Positions 31,210 to 38,066 of a stretch of DNA of 44,883 nt are shown one piece after another. A model generated the notes under the pieces. That model saw only the letters and a program-made list of their open reading frames with translations. It made no database searches and was not told the DNA's origin. Source of the stretch: Candidatus Treponema caballi (GTDB lineage: Bacteria; Spirochaetota; Spirochaetia; Treponematales; Treponemataceae); assembly GCA_018066285.1 (NCBI GenBank), contig JAGHRS010000047.1, positions 1-44,883 on the forward strand, given 5' to 3'. The position numbers were made by a program, and so were the translations under genes. Within the stretch, counting starts at the first letter, position 1. Every line of letters starts with the position of its first letter.

Positions 31210-33309
31210 TTATTTACCCTGTTCCTTAGCGCGCTGTTCCTTATACTTTGCAATAAGGTCATCAGATACGCTGTTTGGAACCTTTCCGTACTTCTCGAAT
31301 TCCATTGTGAACTCAGCCTTTCCCTGTGTGGAAGAGCGGAGGATTGTTGAGAATCCGAACATTTCAGAAAGAGGAACTTCTGCGTTGACAGTTGATGTTC
31401 CGTTTTCATCTGTTGAATCGATGATAACACCGCGGCGCTGGTTGATCAGACCGAACATGTTACCCTGGAACTCTGTAGGACCAGCAAGCTGAACCTTCAT
31501 GATAGGCTCCATGATAACTGGCTTTGCCTTTTCATAACCTTCGCGGAAAGCACCGATAGCTGCAATCTGGAATGCGTTATCGTTTGAGTCAACCGGATGG
31601 TACTGACCATCATTGATTGTACACTTAACACCAACGACCGGAGCTCCAATCAGAGAACCCTTTTCAAGAGCCTTCTTGAATCCCTTGTCGCAGGATGGGA
31701 TGTATTCGTTAGGAATTGCACCACCCTTAATGTTATCTACGAACTCGTAATCCTTATCAGCAATTGGCTCCATGAAACCTGCTACACGACCGTACTGACC
31801 GGAACCACCAGTCTGCTTCTTGTGTGTGTAGTTGAAGTCTGCATGCTGTGTGATTGTCTCGCGGTAAGCAACCTGTGGAGCACCTGTTGTAACTTCACAG
31901 TTGTACTCACGGCGCATACGCTCAACGTAAACGTCGAGGTGGAGCTCACCCATACCCTTGATGATTGTTTCGTTAGATTCAGGATCAACGTAGGTCTGGA
32001 ATGTCGGGTCTTCCTTCGTGAAGCGGTTGAGTGCCTTAGACATCTGGTCTGCAGCTTTCTTATCCTTTGGTGTGATAGAAAGAGAGATGACAGGGTTAGG
32101 AACGAACATAGATGTCATAGCGTAGTTTGTACCTGGTGTACAGAATGTATCACCTGATGCACAGTCAACACCGAACAGTGCGACGATATCGCCTGGAACA
32201 CCTTCGTTGATATCCTGCATTTCCTTTGAGTTCATACGGACAAGACGACCAACCTTGAACTTCTTTCTAGCACGTGTGTTGTACAGTTCTTCACCCTTCT
32301 TGATGCATCCCTGATAAACACGTGTATAGGTGAGCTGACCGTACTGACCGTCATCAAGCTTGAAGCCGAGTGCAACACAAGGCTTGTTGTCAACTGCTTC
32401 AAGTTCTACTTCAGCTTCGTTGTTGTCGAGGTCGAGAGCAACGTTCTTTACTTCTGGAGGAGATGGCAGGTAGCGTGTAACTGCATCGAGCAGTGGCTGG
32501 ATACCTTTGTTTACGTGAGCTGAACCGCAGAATACACCGACGAACTGCTCTGCAAGTGTTCCCTTGCGGATTGCAGCGTGGATCTTATCTTCTGCAACGT
32601 TCTCGTAACCGTTCTCCATGATTTCTTCCATGAGGTCGTCGTCGAACATTGAAGCAGCGTCGAGGAGTTCTTCGCGGAACTTCTCTGCATCAGCCTTGAG
32701 GTGTGCAGGAATCTCTGCGTAGCGGACATTTTCACCGTTTGGTCCGTCAAAGTAGATAGCCTTCATTGAAACAAGGTCTACAACACCTTCGAGCTTGTCT
32801 TCAAGACCAATCGGGAGTTCCATCATGTGTGCGTTAAGACCGAGCTTCTCGCTTACCTGTCTGCAAACGCGGATAGGATTTGCACCCTGGCGGTCACACT
32901 TGTTTACGAATGCAACGCGAGGTACATGATAGCGCTTGAGCTGGCGGTCAACAGTGATTGACTGTGACTGAACACCTGCGACAGCGCAGAGAATCATGAT
33001 AGCGCCGTCGAGAACGCGGAGAGAGCGCTCAACTTCTACTGTGAAGTCAACGTGACCGGGTGTGTCGATGAGGTTGATTGTGTAACCCTTCCATTCTACC
33101 TGGGTTGCTGCTGACTGGATGGTGATACCTCTTTCCTTTTCCAGTTCCATGTTATCCATAACAGCACCAACACCATCTTTACCACGAACTTCGTGAATAG
33201 CGTGAATCTTGTTGCAGTAGAACAGGATACGTTCAGAAGTGGTTGTCTTACCGGAGTCAATGTGGGCGCTGATACCGATATTTCTCATTTTGGAAATATC
33301 AATGCTCAT
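31210..33309 (-). CDS. fusA: Elongation factor G, mitochondrial-like spdEFG1 type
   Basis: 699 residues. GTPase that drives tRNA-mRNA translocation on the ribosome. G1 is AHIDSGKT (15-22), followed by [19 protein letters not shown] and NKCD. The N-terminal stretch ([46 protein letters not shown]) is much closer to human mitochondrial EF-G1 than to E. coli EF-G (which has 'AHIDAGKTT' and 'GAATMDWM'). That is the mark of the spirochaete/planctomycete spdEFG1 group. These species carry a second EF-G specialised for ribosome recycling, which is not in this window. GAGAGG lies 8 nt before the ATG. It precedes the RecA-like gene. Confidence 0.93.
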   Translation of the reverse strand: MSIDISKMRNIGISAHIDSGKTTTSERILFYCNKIHAIHEVRGKDGVGAVMDNMELEKERGITIQSAATQVEWKGYTINLIDTPGHVDFTVEVERSLRVLDGAIMILCAVAGVQSQSITVDRQLKRYHVPRVAFVNKCDRQGANPIRVCRQVSEKLGLNAHMMELPIGLEDKLEGVVDLVSMKAIYFDGPNGENVRYAEIPAHLKADAEKFREELLDAASMFDDDLMEEIMENGYENVAEDKIHAAIRKGTLAEQFVGVFCGSAHVNKGIQPLLDAVTRYLPSPPEVKNVALDLDNNEAEVELEAVDNKPCVALGFKLDDGQYGQLTYTRVYQGCIKKGEELYNTRARKKFKVGRLVRMNSKEMQDINEGVPGDIVALFGVDCASGDTFCTPGTNYAMTSMFVPNPVISLSITPKDKKAADQMSKALNRFTKEDPTFQTYVDPESNETIIKGMGELHLDVYVERMRREYNCEVTTGAPQVAYRETITQHADFNYTHKKQTGGSGQYGRVAGFMEPIADKDYEFVDNIKGGAIPNEYIPSCDKGFKKALEKGSLIGAPVVGVKCTINDGQYHPVDSNDNAFQIAAIGAFREGYEKAKPVIMEPIMKVQLAGPTEFQGNMFGLINQRRGVIIDSTDENGTSTVNAEVPLSEMFGFSTILRSSTQGKAEFTMEFEKYGKVPNSVSDDLIAKYKEQRAKEQGK

Positions 33310-33379
33310 ATTGTTTTACCTCTCAAATATGGGTTTTGCAAAAAAATGCAATGATTACAAGAGTAAATCAGATTTTGTT

Positions 33380-33408
33380 ACTATATCGTAAATAAAGAAG
33401 TTGTTCAA
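33380..33408 (-). promoter_or_regulatory. fusA promoter
   Basis: -35 TTGAAC (33403-33408), 17-nt spacer, -10 TATAGT (33380-33385). It leaves a leader of about 65 nt that includes a TTGCA/TGCAA inverted repeat. The -35 overlaps the feoB hairpin. Confidence 0.6.
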
Positions 33409-33437
33409 GTGACCGCAAACACATGCAATCACTTGAA
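33404..33437 (-). terminator. Candidate feoAB terminator
   Basis: TTCAAGTGA (33404-33412) and TCACTTGAA (33429-33437) form a perfect 9-bp stem with a 16-nt loop, starting 5 nt past the feoB stop. The following T-run is weak. Confidence 0.45.
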
Positions 33438-33441
33438 ATAC

Positions 33442-35484
33442 TTAGAAAAGAAGCGCAATCGTGTATACGAGGAATGCAAAAATCCAGGCGGTGCAGCACT
33501 GGTAAACTGCAGAGCCGATGGCATGCTTTGTGCCGATTTCCTTCCTGATTACGGCAAATGTTGCGACGCACGGCATGTACAGCAGGACGAATGTCAGGAA
33601 CGCAAGAGCGGAAGCCGGCGTGAGCATGGTCGTAAGTGCAGCCGTAAGACCTGCATCGGTGCCGCCACCAGCAAGGATTGCCAGCGTACTGACGACGGCT
33701 TCCTTTGCCGTAAGGCCTGTGATGAGCGCCGTTGAGATGCGCCAGTCGCCGAAACCGAGCGGTCTGAAGATTGGAGCTATGAGAGAGCCGATTGCAGACA
33801 GAATACTCGCGGATGAGTCACTTACCAGATTCAGCTTCAGGTCAAAATGCTGCAGAAACCAGATGATGACAGTCGCCGTAAAGATGACCGTGAACGCTTT
33901 GTGAAGGAAGTCCTTTGCCTTATCCCAGATGCTCAAGCCCATGTTCTTGAGGCTCGGCAGACGGTAAGCGGGAAGCTCCAGAACGAACGGAACCGGCTTT
34001 CCCCTGAACACAGTGCCTTTCAGCAGCAGCGCCGACAGAATGGCGATGATGAAGCCGCCGATATAGAGACCGATCATGACGAGCGCCGCGTGGTCTGGGA
34101 AGAACGCCGCCGAAAGCAGAGAATACACAGGCAGTTTTGCACTGCAGCTCATGAACGGAATGATGAAAATCGTCATCTTCTTGTCGCGGCGGCTTGAAAG
34201 CGTTCTGGTGCTCATGACGGCGGGCACAGAGCAGCCGAATCCTATAAGCATCGGGACGAACGACTTTCCTGAAAGGCCGATCTTGCGCAGGGCAGTATCC
34301 ATGACGAAGGCGACACGGGCCATGTAACCGGTGTCTTCAAGCAGCGCCAGGAAGAAGAAAAGCACGAGGATTGTCGGCATGAACGACAGGACACTGGTAA
34401 CGCCCGTGCACACGCCGTCTATGATGAGCGACTTCGCTACCGGTGAGAGCTGGTACGCGGTGAGCCCCGTGTCTATGAGGTTTGTGAGCGCGGCGAGGGC
34501 GCTGCCGAAAGCGTCACTCAGGAACTTGCCGATGACGCCGAAGGTAAGCCAGAAGATAAGCGCCATGATACACAGGAAGATCGGGATGGCGGTGTATTTT
34601 CCGGTAAGGACTTTATCAATTTTATAGGAGCGCATCTGCGCCGGTGTCTCACCTACGCGGTGCACGCAGTCCGACGTGACTTTCTCGATGTACGAGTAGC
34701 GCATATCCGCAATGGCGGCGGCGCGATCAGTTCCCGCGTCACGTTCCATCTCAGTCGTAATGTGGTCGAGGATATCCGTCTCGTTCTCGTTGAGGCCGAT
34801 TGCCTCAAGCATGAGCTTATCGTCTTCAATAAGTTTTGTCGCAGCGTAACGGACCGGCAGGGAACGCGCCTCACAGTGATCCTGGATAAGGTGCGCCATT
34901 GAGTGGATGGCCTGATGGACAGGGCCGGCATCGCAGAAGTCGACTTTTAAAGGCTTCTTCTTGTTGATGGCTACATCCACGATGCGGTTCACCAGCTCCT
35001 CAATGCCATCAGCTTTGACAGCAGAAACAGGAACGGCGTCAAGCTGCATGTTGGCGCTCAACTTGTTGACGTCTATCGAGTTTCCCGCGGCGATGACTTC
35101 ATCCATCATGTTGAGTGCAAGGACCATAGGAACCTGAAGCTCTTCAAGCTGAAGCGTCAGGTACAGGTTACGCTCAATGTTTGTTGCATCAAGAATGTTC
35201 AGGATTGCATCAGGCTTTTCGTTGATGATGAAATCGCGTGTGACGATTTCTTCAGGGGTATATGGAGAAAGCGAGTAGACCCCGGGAAGGTCGAAGATTT
35301 CGATTTCAAGATTCTTTACGGGAACGTCATCCGTGTGGATGAGCGAAGACTTTACAAAGCCGCTTTTCCGCTCGACAGTGACGCCGGGGAAGTTACCGAC
35401 GTGCTGGATGCTGCCGGTCAATTGGTTGAACAGCGTCGTCTTGCCGCAGTTCTGGTTTCCGACAAGGGCAATGGTAAGCTTCAT
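33442..35484 (-). CDS. feoB: Ferrous iron transport protein FeoB
   Basis: 680 residues. Inner-membrane Fe(II) transporter with an N-terminal G domain: GNQNCGKT (9-16), FDLPGVYSL, and a NMMDE motif (N-K-D region as LALNMMDEV). A helical guanine-dissociation-inhibitor-like linker is followed by the membrane part with the Gate motifs: MPTILVLFFFLALLEDTGYMARVAF (residues near 370) and GFGCSVPAVMSTR with the conserved Cys. The total length is near the lower end for FeoB. Its start overlaps feoA by 4 nt, so both are translated together. No feoC is found. Uptake of ferrous iron suits an anaerobe. Confidence 0.96.
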   Translation of the reverse strand: MKLTIALVGNQNCGKTTLFNQLTGSIQHVGNFPGVTVERKSGFVKSSLIHTDDVPVKNLEIEIFDLPGVYSLSPYTPEEIVTRDFIINEKPDAILNILDATNIERNLYLTLQLEELQVPMVLALNMMDEVIAAGNSIDVNKLSANMQLDAVPVSAVKADGIEELVNRIVDVAINKKKPLKVDFCDAGPVHQAIHSMAHLIQDHCEARSLPVRYAATKLIEDDKLMLEAIGLNENETDILDHITTEMERDAGTDRAAAIADMRYSYIEKVTSDCVHRVGETPAQMRSYKIDKVLTGKYTAIPIFLCIMALIFWLTFGVIGKFLSDAFGSALAALTNLIDTGLTAYQLSPVAKSLIIDGVCTGVTSVLSFMPTILVLFFFLALLEDTGYMARVAFVMDTALRKIGLSGKSFVPMLIGFGCSVPAVMSTRTLSSRRDKKMTIFIIPFMSCSAKLPVYSLLSAAFFPDHAALVMIGLYIGGFIIAILSALLLKGTVFRGKPVPFVLELPAYRLPSLKNMGLSIWDKAKDFLHKAFTVIFTATVIIWFLQHFDLKLNLVSDSSASILSAIGSLIAPIFRPLGFGDWRISTALITGLTAKEAVVSTLAILAGGGTDAGLTAALTTMLTPASALAFLTFVLLYMPCVATFAVIRKEIGTKHAIGSAVYQCCTAWIFAFLVYTIALLF

Positions 35485-35780
35485 TTCTCACCTCCCCTAG
35501 CTGCCTTGCTGTACGGGCAGCTTCCTTTTGAACAGGTTTTGCAGGAATAAAGATTCTCCTGAGCGTCAATCTCAATCATGGCGGCGTCATCCTTTCGCAG
35601 GGTGAGCTCGTAGTTTCTGAGATTCAGCTCCAGAGGGTCGCCAAGGGGTGCGACTTTACGGACAAGCACTTTTGTGCCCGGCGTAAGTCCCATATCCAGA
35701 AGGTGATGGCGCAATGCCCCATCGCCGCTTACGGTTTTGATGATACCACATTTTCCAGGTTCAAGGTCTGATAACTGCAT
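35481..35780 (-). CDS. feoA: Ferrous iron transport protein FeoA with C-terminal Cys cluster
   Basis: 99 residues. SH3-like FeoA domain (LEPGKCGIIKTVSGDGALRHHLLDMGLTPGTKVLVRKVAPLGDPLELNLRNYELTLRKDDAAMIEI), cytoplasmic, thought to support FeoB. A tail after residue 75 carries Cys-x2-Cys-x4-Cys (CKTCSKGSC), which is extra to the minimal FeoA and could bind iron or a cluster. The ATG at 35780 lies 8 nt after TATAGT without a separate ribosome site. It heads feoAB. An imperfect palindrome fills its promoter spacer. Confidence 0.93.
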   Translation of the reverse strand: MQLSDLEPGKCGIIKTVSGDGALRHHLLDMGLTPGTKVLVRKVAPLGDPLELNLRNYELTLRKDDAAMIEIDAQENLYSCKTCSKGSCPYSKAARGGEK

Positions 35781-35788
35781 ACACCTAT

Positions 35789-35817
35789 ACTATAGTTAGG
35801 CAAGGTTAACTCATCAA
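35789..35817 (-). promoter_or_regulatory. feoAB promoter with operator-like palindrome
   Basis: -35 TTGATG (35812-35817), 17-nt spacer, -10 TATAGT (35789-35794), 8 nt to the ATG. The spacer plus one base reads AGTTAGGCAAGGTTAACT (35794-35811), an imperfect inverted repeat with AGTTA/TAACT ends, resembling DtxR-family metal-repressor boxes. Confidence 0.55.
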
Positions 35818-35835
35818 TACCCTAAATGCAAATTA

Positions 35836-35864
35836 TTGCTTTATTTAAAAAAATCACGCATAAT
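35836..35864 (+). promoter_or_regulatory. yhbY promoter (leaderless)
   Basis: -35 TTGCTT (35836-35841), 17-nt spacer, -10 CATAAT (35859-35864), 6 nt to the ATG at 35871. Confidence 0.6.
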
Positions 35865-35870
35865 AGGCGC

Positions 35871-36167
35871 ATGATTGAATTAACCAGCAAACAGCGCAAG
35901 GCTCTTGAGAAGCTTGCACATGACCTTAATCCTGTTGCCCTGATTGGCGGCGCGGGAGTTGAGGACGCTCAGATTAAAAACATTGATGAAGCCCTGAAGC
36001 ATCACGAGCTTATAAAAGTAAAGTTCAACGAGTTCAAGGAAGAAAAGGTTGAACTGACTCAGACCATAGCAGAGAAATGCGATGCCACCCTGGTACGCAT
36101 CATCGGCAACACCGCAATCCTCTACAGACAGGCAGAGAAACCGGAAGACAGAGTGATTAAACTCTGA
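35871..36167 (+). CDS. yhbY: YhbY-like CRM-domain RNA-binding protein
   Basis: 98 residues from the ATG at 35871 (MIELTSKQRKALEKLAH). The longer frame begins in the promoter. The single CRM domain is complete: LTSKQRKALEKLAHDLNPVALIGGAGVED with the conserved G-x-x-G loop, then ELIKVKFNEF and RIIGNTAILYRQ. CRM proteins of this type associate with pre-50S ribosomal particles. It is divergent from feoA with 90 bp between start codons. The start has a -10 box 6 nt upstream and no Shine-Dalgarno sequence. It converges on the HIRAN gene with a 15-nt gap. Confidence 0.9.
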   Translation: MIELTSKQRKALEKLAHDLNPVALIGGAGVEDAQIKNIDEALKHHELIKVKFNEFKEEKVELTQTIAEKCDATLVRIIGNTAILYRQAEKPEDRVIKL

Positions 36168-36182
36168 TTTCTCCCCTACTTC

Positions 36183-37175
36183 TTACACCACAATCTTTAC
36201 AACAACGCCGTTACGTCCATCCTGGTTGTTACCAAGACGGGCAAGCTTAGCCGGGAATGAGTACTTTACCGGATGCGCTTTCCGCAGAATGGAAGCACCT
36301 GTCGCGCGGAGATAGCCGGCTTTTGTCTTGCCGCTGCCGCCTGAAACGGCTGCTTCAAGATCATCGAACAGGACGACGATTGCGTTCGGGTCCGCCGGGT
36401 TGTACGGCTCTGCCTGGACGGCGGCTGCAGTTCCCGTAAAGAGAGCGTCCCGCGCGTCACGTACACGTGTCGTGTGCTGGATGAAATCCTCAGCGATGTA
36501 GTCTTCCATGAGCGAATCAAGGTAATCAAGGCCGTTTGCAGCCCAGTTCCGGTAATGAGCGCCGACAATTCCCAGCGTTACAGGCACATCCACGTGAGTC
36601 TTGAAATAGCGGACGAACATTGCTTCAGGCGTTTCCGTCTCAGGCTGCGGATCAAGCTCATCCTTGACGGCACTGAACAGCAGCGTAGACACATCTTCTT
36701 CAACCGGGATGCCGCGGTATGCGTTCTCGAAGTTGCTGTCGTCACTGAAGCGGCCATACACCCACGCAAAAAGCGCCGCCGCTGCAACAGGCTTCACGAT
36801 GTACTGAGTCAGTTCACCGTAGGCCTGGAAAATGCCGAAGCGGCGCGAAAGCAGCTCCGCGGCAAGAAGGCCGTCGCCTGCATCAACGGCGAGCAGAAGC
36901 GCGCCTACGTGCGTCAGAAAAGCGTACAGTTCCGGTTTGATGACCTCATCTTTCTTGCAGAGATGCACGCTGATGTCCGCACGAAGTTCTGCGGGAAGCC
37001 AGGCGTACCAGGGCTGCGACCAGTACGTGCTGGAAGCGAGAACTGACGCGCACTTGCTTTCTGAAAGTTCTTTTTCTGTTAAGGCGCCTGCAAAGTCGAT
37101 CTGGCCGGTGCGGCTCTTTGTGAATCCCCAGGCTTTCTTTCCGCTGCAGGTTTCAGCAACAATAATGTACTGCAT
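36183..37175 (-). CDS. HIRAN-domain protein of unknown function
   Basis: 330 residues, soluble. The C-terminal part (about residues 250-320: QAEPYNPADPNAIVVLFDDL...AGYLRATGASILRKA) matches the HIRAN pattern EP-NP-D-NAI-V...GYL-A. The N-terminal 240 residues are not recognised and contain helix-rich segments (LYAFLTHVGALLLAVDAGDGLLAAELLS). In helicases such as HLTF the HIRAN domain binds DNA 3' ends; here it has no fused helicase or nuclease. AGGAGG lies 5 nt before the ATG. That ribosome site is part of a 13-bp direct repeat. Confidence 0.7.
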   Translation of the reverse strand: MQYIIVAETCSGKKAWGFTKSRTGQIDFAGALTEKELSESKCASVLASSTYWSQPWYAWLPAELRADISVHLCKKDEVIKPELYAFLTHVGALLLAVDAGDGLLAAELLSRRFGIFQAYGELTQYIVKPVAAAALFAWVYGRFSDDSNFENAYRGIPVEEDVSTLLFSAVKDELDPQPETETPEAMFVRYFKTHVDVPVTLGIVGAHYRNWAANGLDYLDSLMEDYIAEDFIQHTTRVRDARDALFTGTAAAVQAEPYNPADPNAIVVLFDDLEAAVSGGSGKTKAGYLRATGASILRKAHPVKYSFPAKLARLGNNQDGRNGVVVKIVV

Positions 37176-37180
37176 AATAT

Positions 37181-37193
37181 CCTCCTATAAAGC
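37181..37193. repeat. 13-bp direct repeat, copy 1
   Basis: CCTCCTATAAAGC; on the minus strand it contains the AGGAGG ribosome site of the HIRAN gene. An identical copy lies at 37300-37312. Confidence 0.8.
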
Positions 37194-37230
37194 CTCCGTG
37201 GCAACAGCGAGCCATGGATGGCGAGAATCT

Positions 37231-37263
37231 GCAGTTTGAACATGCAATGCATGGGCAAACTGC
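37231..37263. repeat. Inverted repeat GCAGTTTG / CAAACTGC
   Basis: 8-bp arms at 37231-37238 and 37256-37263 enclose a second small palindrome (ATGCA-ATGCAT). It lies inside the cassette bounded by the 13-bp direct repeats. Confidence 0.6.
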
Positions 37264-37264
37264 A

Positions 37265-37298
37265 ATGATACAAAGTACATGGAAGTACTTTGTATCAT
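37265..37298. repeat. Perfect 14-bp hairpin with ATGGAA loop
   Basis: ATGATACAAAGTAC (37265-37278), loop ATGGAA, GTACTTTGTATCAT (37285-37298). The longest stem of the hexaloop hairpin group. Confidence 0.8.
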
Positions 37299-37299
37299 G

Positions 37300-37312
37300 C
37301 CTCCTATAAAGC
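37300..37312. repeat. 13-bp direct repeat, copy 2
   Basis: CCTCCTATAAAGC, identical to 37181-37193. The two copies bracket 106 bp of hairpins. Confidence 0.8.
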
Positions 37313-37400
37313 AGATAATGCACCGCATTAACTGCGGGCTCTTATACTTGGAGGATACAAGGGGTTGCGGGACACAAAATGTCCCGGTCAAAAAAAAAGA

Positions 37401-37740
37401 TCTAGGTAAAATACTAGAAAACATCCCGTTACCGACACAAATATCGCGCTCCTTTGGATGTGCTGTCAGTAAAATACTAGTATTCACGCATTTACTGACA
37501 CTTTTTTTCTACTTCGTGTCGGTAAAGGTTCAAATTCTAGTATTTTACCGACTCATTCTTAAAAAAGTGATTAACTTTTGGCGAGTAACATGGAAGTTTT
37601 CCTAAAAAACCAACACAGGCTCTTAAAAATAAAGAAAAAAGTGTCAGTAAAATGGAAGTTATGACATCATTACCGACACCGTTTTAAAAAAAGCAAAAAA
37701 ACGTGTCGGTAAAGCATCAAATTCTAGTATTTTACCGACA
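37401..37740. repeat. Array of six palindromic units, order F-F-R-F-F-R, period about 62 bp
   Basis: Units start near 37401, 37463, 37516, 37578, 37641 and 37703. Each is about 38 bp with ends TGTCRGTAAA and TTTACCGACAC (inverted repeats of 10-11 bp) around a 17-18 nt centre. Forward units read TGTCRGTAAAATACTAG or TGTCRGTAAAATGGAAG at the left; units 3 and 6 are the reverse complement of this form and almost identical to each other. Unit 4 is degenerate. The spacers are A/T-rich and differ. The order F-F-R occurs twice, so the array looks like a duplicated triplet of about 180 bp. Confidence 0.8.
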
Positions 37741-37920
37741 TCTAATGCTTCATCAGCACACGCAAGGCCTTATCAGCAATCAATGCCGCAGATATCGGCT
37801 GCATCTGATTATTTTTCACTGCACTCATGCAAGCAAACTGCGTCACGGATTGGAGGGGCGAGCGTCAGCGAGAACACGGCACGTGGTCGGAGGCGGGAGC
37901 CGGGGCCCCGGAAAGCCGGA

Positions 37921-37941
37921 CCGGCTGCCTTTGGCAGCCGG
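37921..37941. repeat. GC-rich 9-bp hairpin
   Basis: CCGGCTGCC, loop TTT, GGCAGCCGG. It lies in a GC-rich block (about 37850-37960) that contrasts with the AT-rich array just upstream. Confidence 0.6.
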
Positions 37942-37963
37942 GGACGCCCAGGTGCGTGAACCA

Positions 37964-37985
37964 GGGGACGGTTCTCTATTGTCAC
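37964..37985. repeat. REP-like motif GGGGACGGTTCT...TTGTCAC
   Basis: The GGGGACGGTTCT motif is recurrent in REP-type elements near RAYT/IS200-like transposases in diverse bacteria (recalled, not checked). Only one copy is present here and no transposase is nearby. Confidence 0.35.
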
Positions 37986-38003
37986 GCCCGTGTGTATTTC
38001 ATA

Positions 38004-38032
38004 TTGACAGCTATCTATGTATTAGGTAGTAT
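38004..38032 (+). promoter_or_regulatory. Promoter of the ArsR fusion gene
   Basis: -35 TTGACA (38004-38009), 17-nt spacer, -10 TAGTAT (38027-38032). Just downstream, CATAT (38037-38041) and ATATG (38054-38058) form an inverted repeat that could be the autorepressor operator. Confidence 0.65.
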
Positions 38033-38066
38033 TACACATATTGATATTCATCTATATGAGGTTTGT

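Larger units (their letters stand above)
37176..38066. other. Gene-free 0.9-kb region rich in palindromes
   Basis: No convincing protein gene. In order it holds a hairpin cassette between 13-bp direct repeats (37181-37312) and a CGGGACA/TGTCCCG hairpin (37368-37386). The six-unit palindrome array (37401-37740) comes next. A GC-rich block with a REP-like motif (37850-37985) and the promoter of the ArsR fusion gene follow. ORFs crossing it in either strand have no ribosome site and no protein-like composition. Confidence 0.7.

Noticed and set aside
31597-32157. 186-codon plus-strand open frame inside fusA
   Set aside because: Fully antisense to a strongly conserved gene, Cys/Thr-rich composition, no ribosome site.
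36474-37046. 190-codon plus-strand open frame inside the HIRAN gene
   Set aside because: Antisense shadow; the minus frame has the ribosome site and the recognisable domain.
37368-37386. CGGGACA/TGTCCCG hairpin as a terminator
   Set aside because: Neither strand has a T-run after the stem; on the plus strand it is followed by A residues.
37185-37487. 100-codon minus-strand open frame across the hairpin cassette
   Set aside because: Its sequence is made of the palindromes, and no ribosome site lies at a sensible distance from any of its ATGs.
37279-37605. 108-codon plus-strand open frame across the palindrome array
   Set aside because: No ribosome site, composition driven by the repeats.
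37401-37740. CRISPR array
   Set aside because: The units are palindromic, vary in their centres and alternate in orientation; spacers are A/T-rich and of unequal length, and no cas gene is near.
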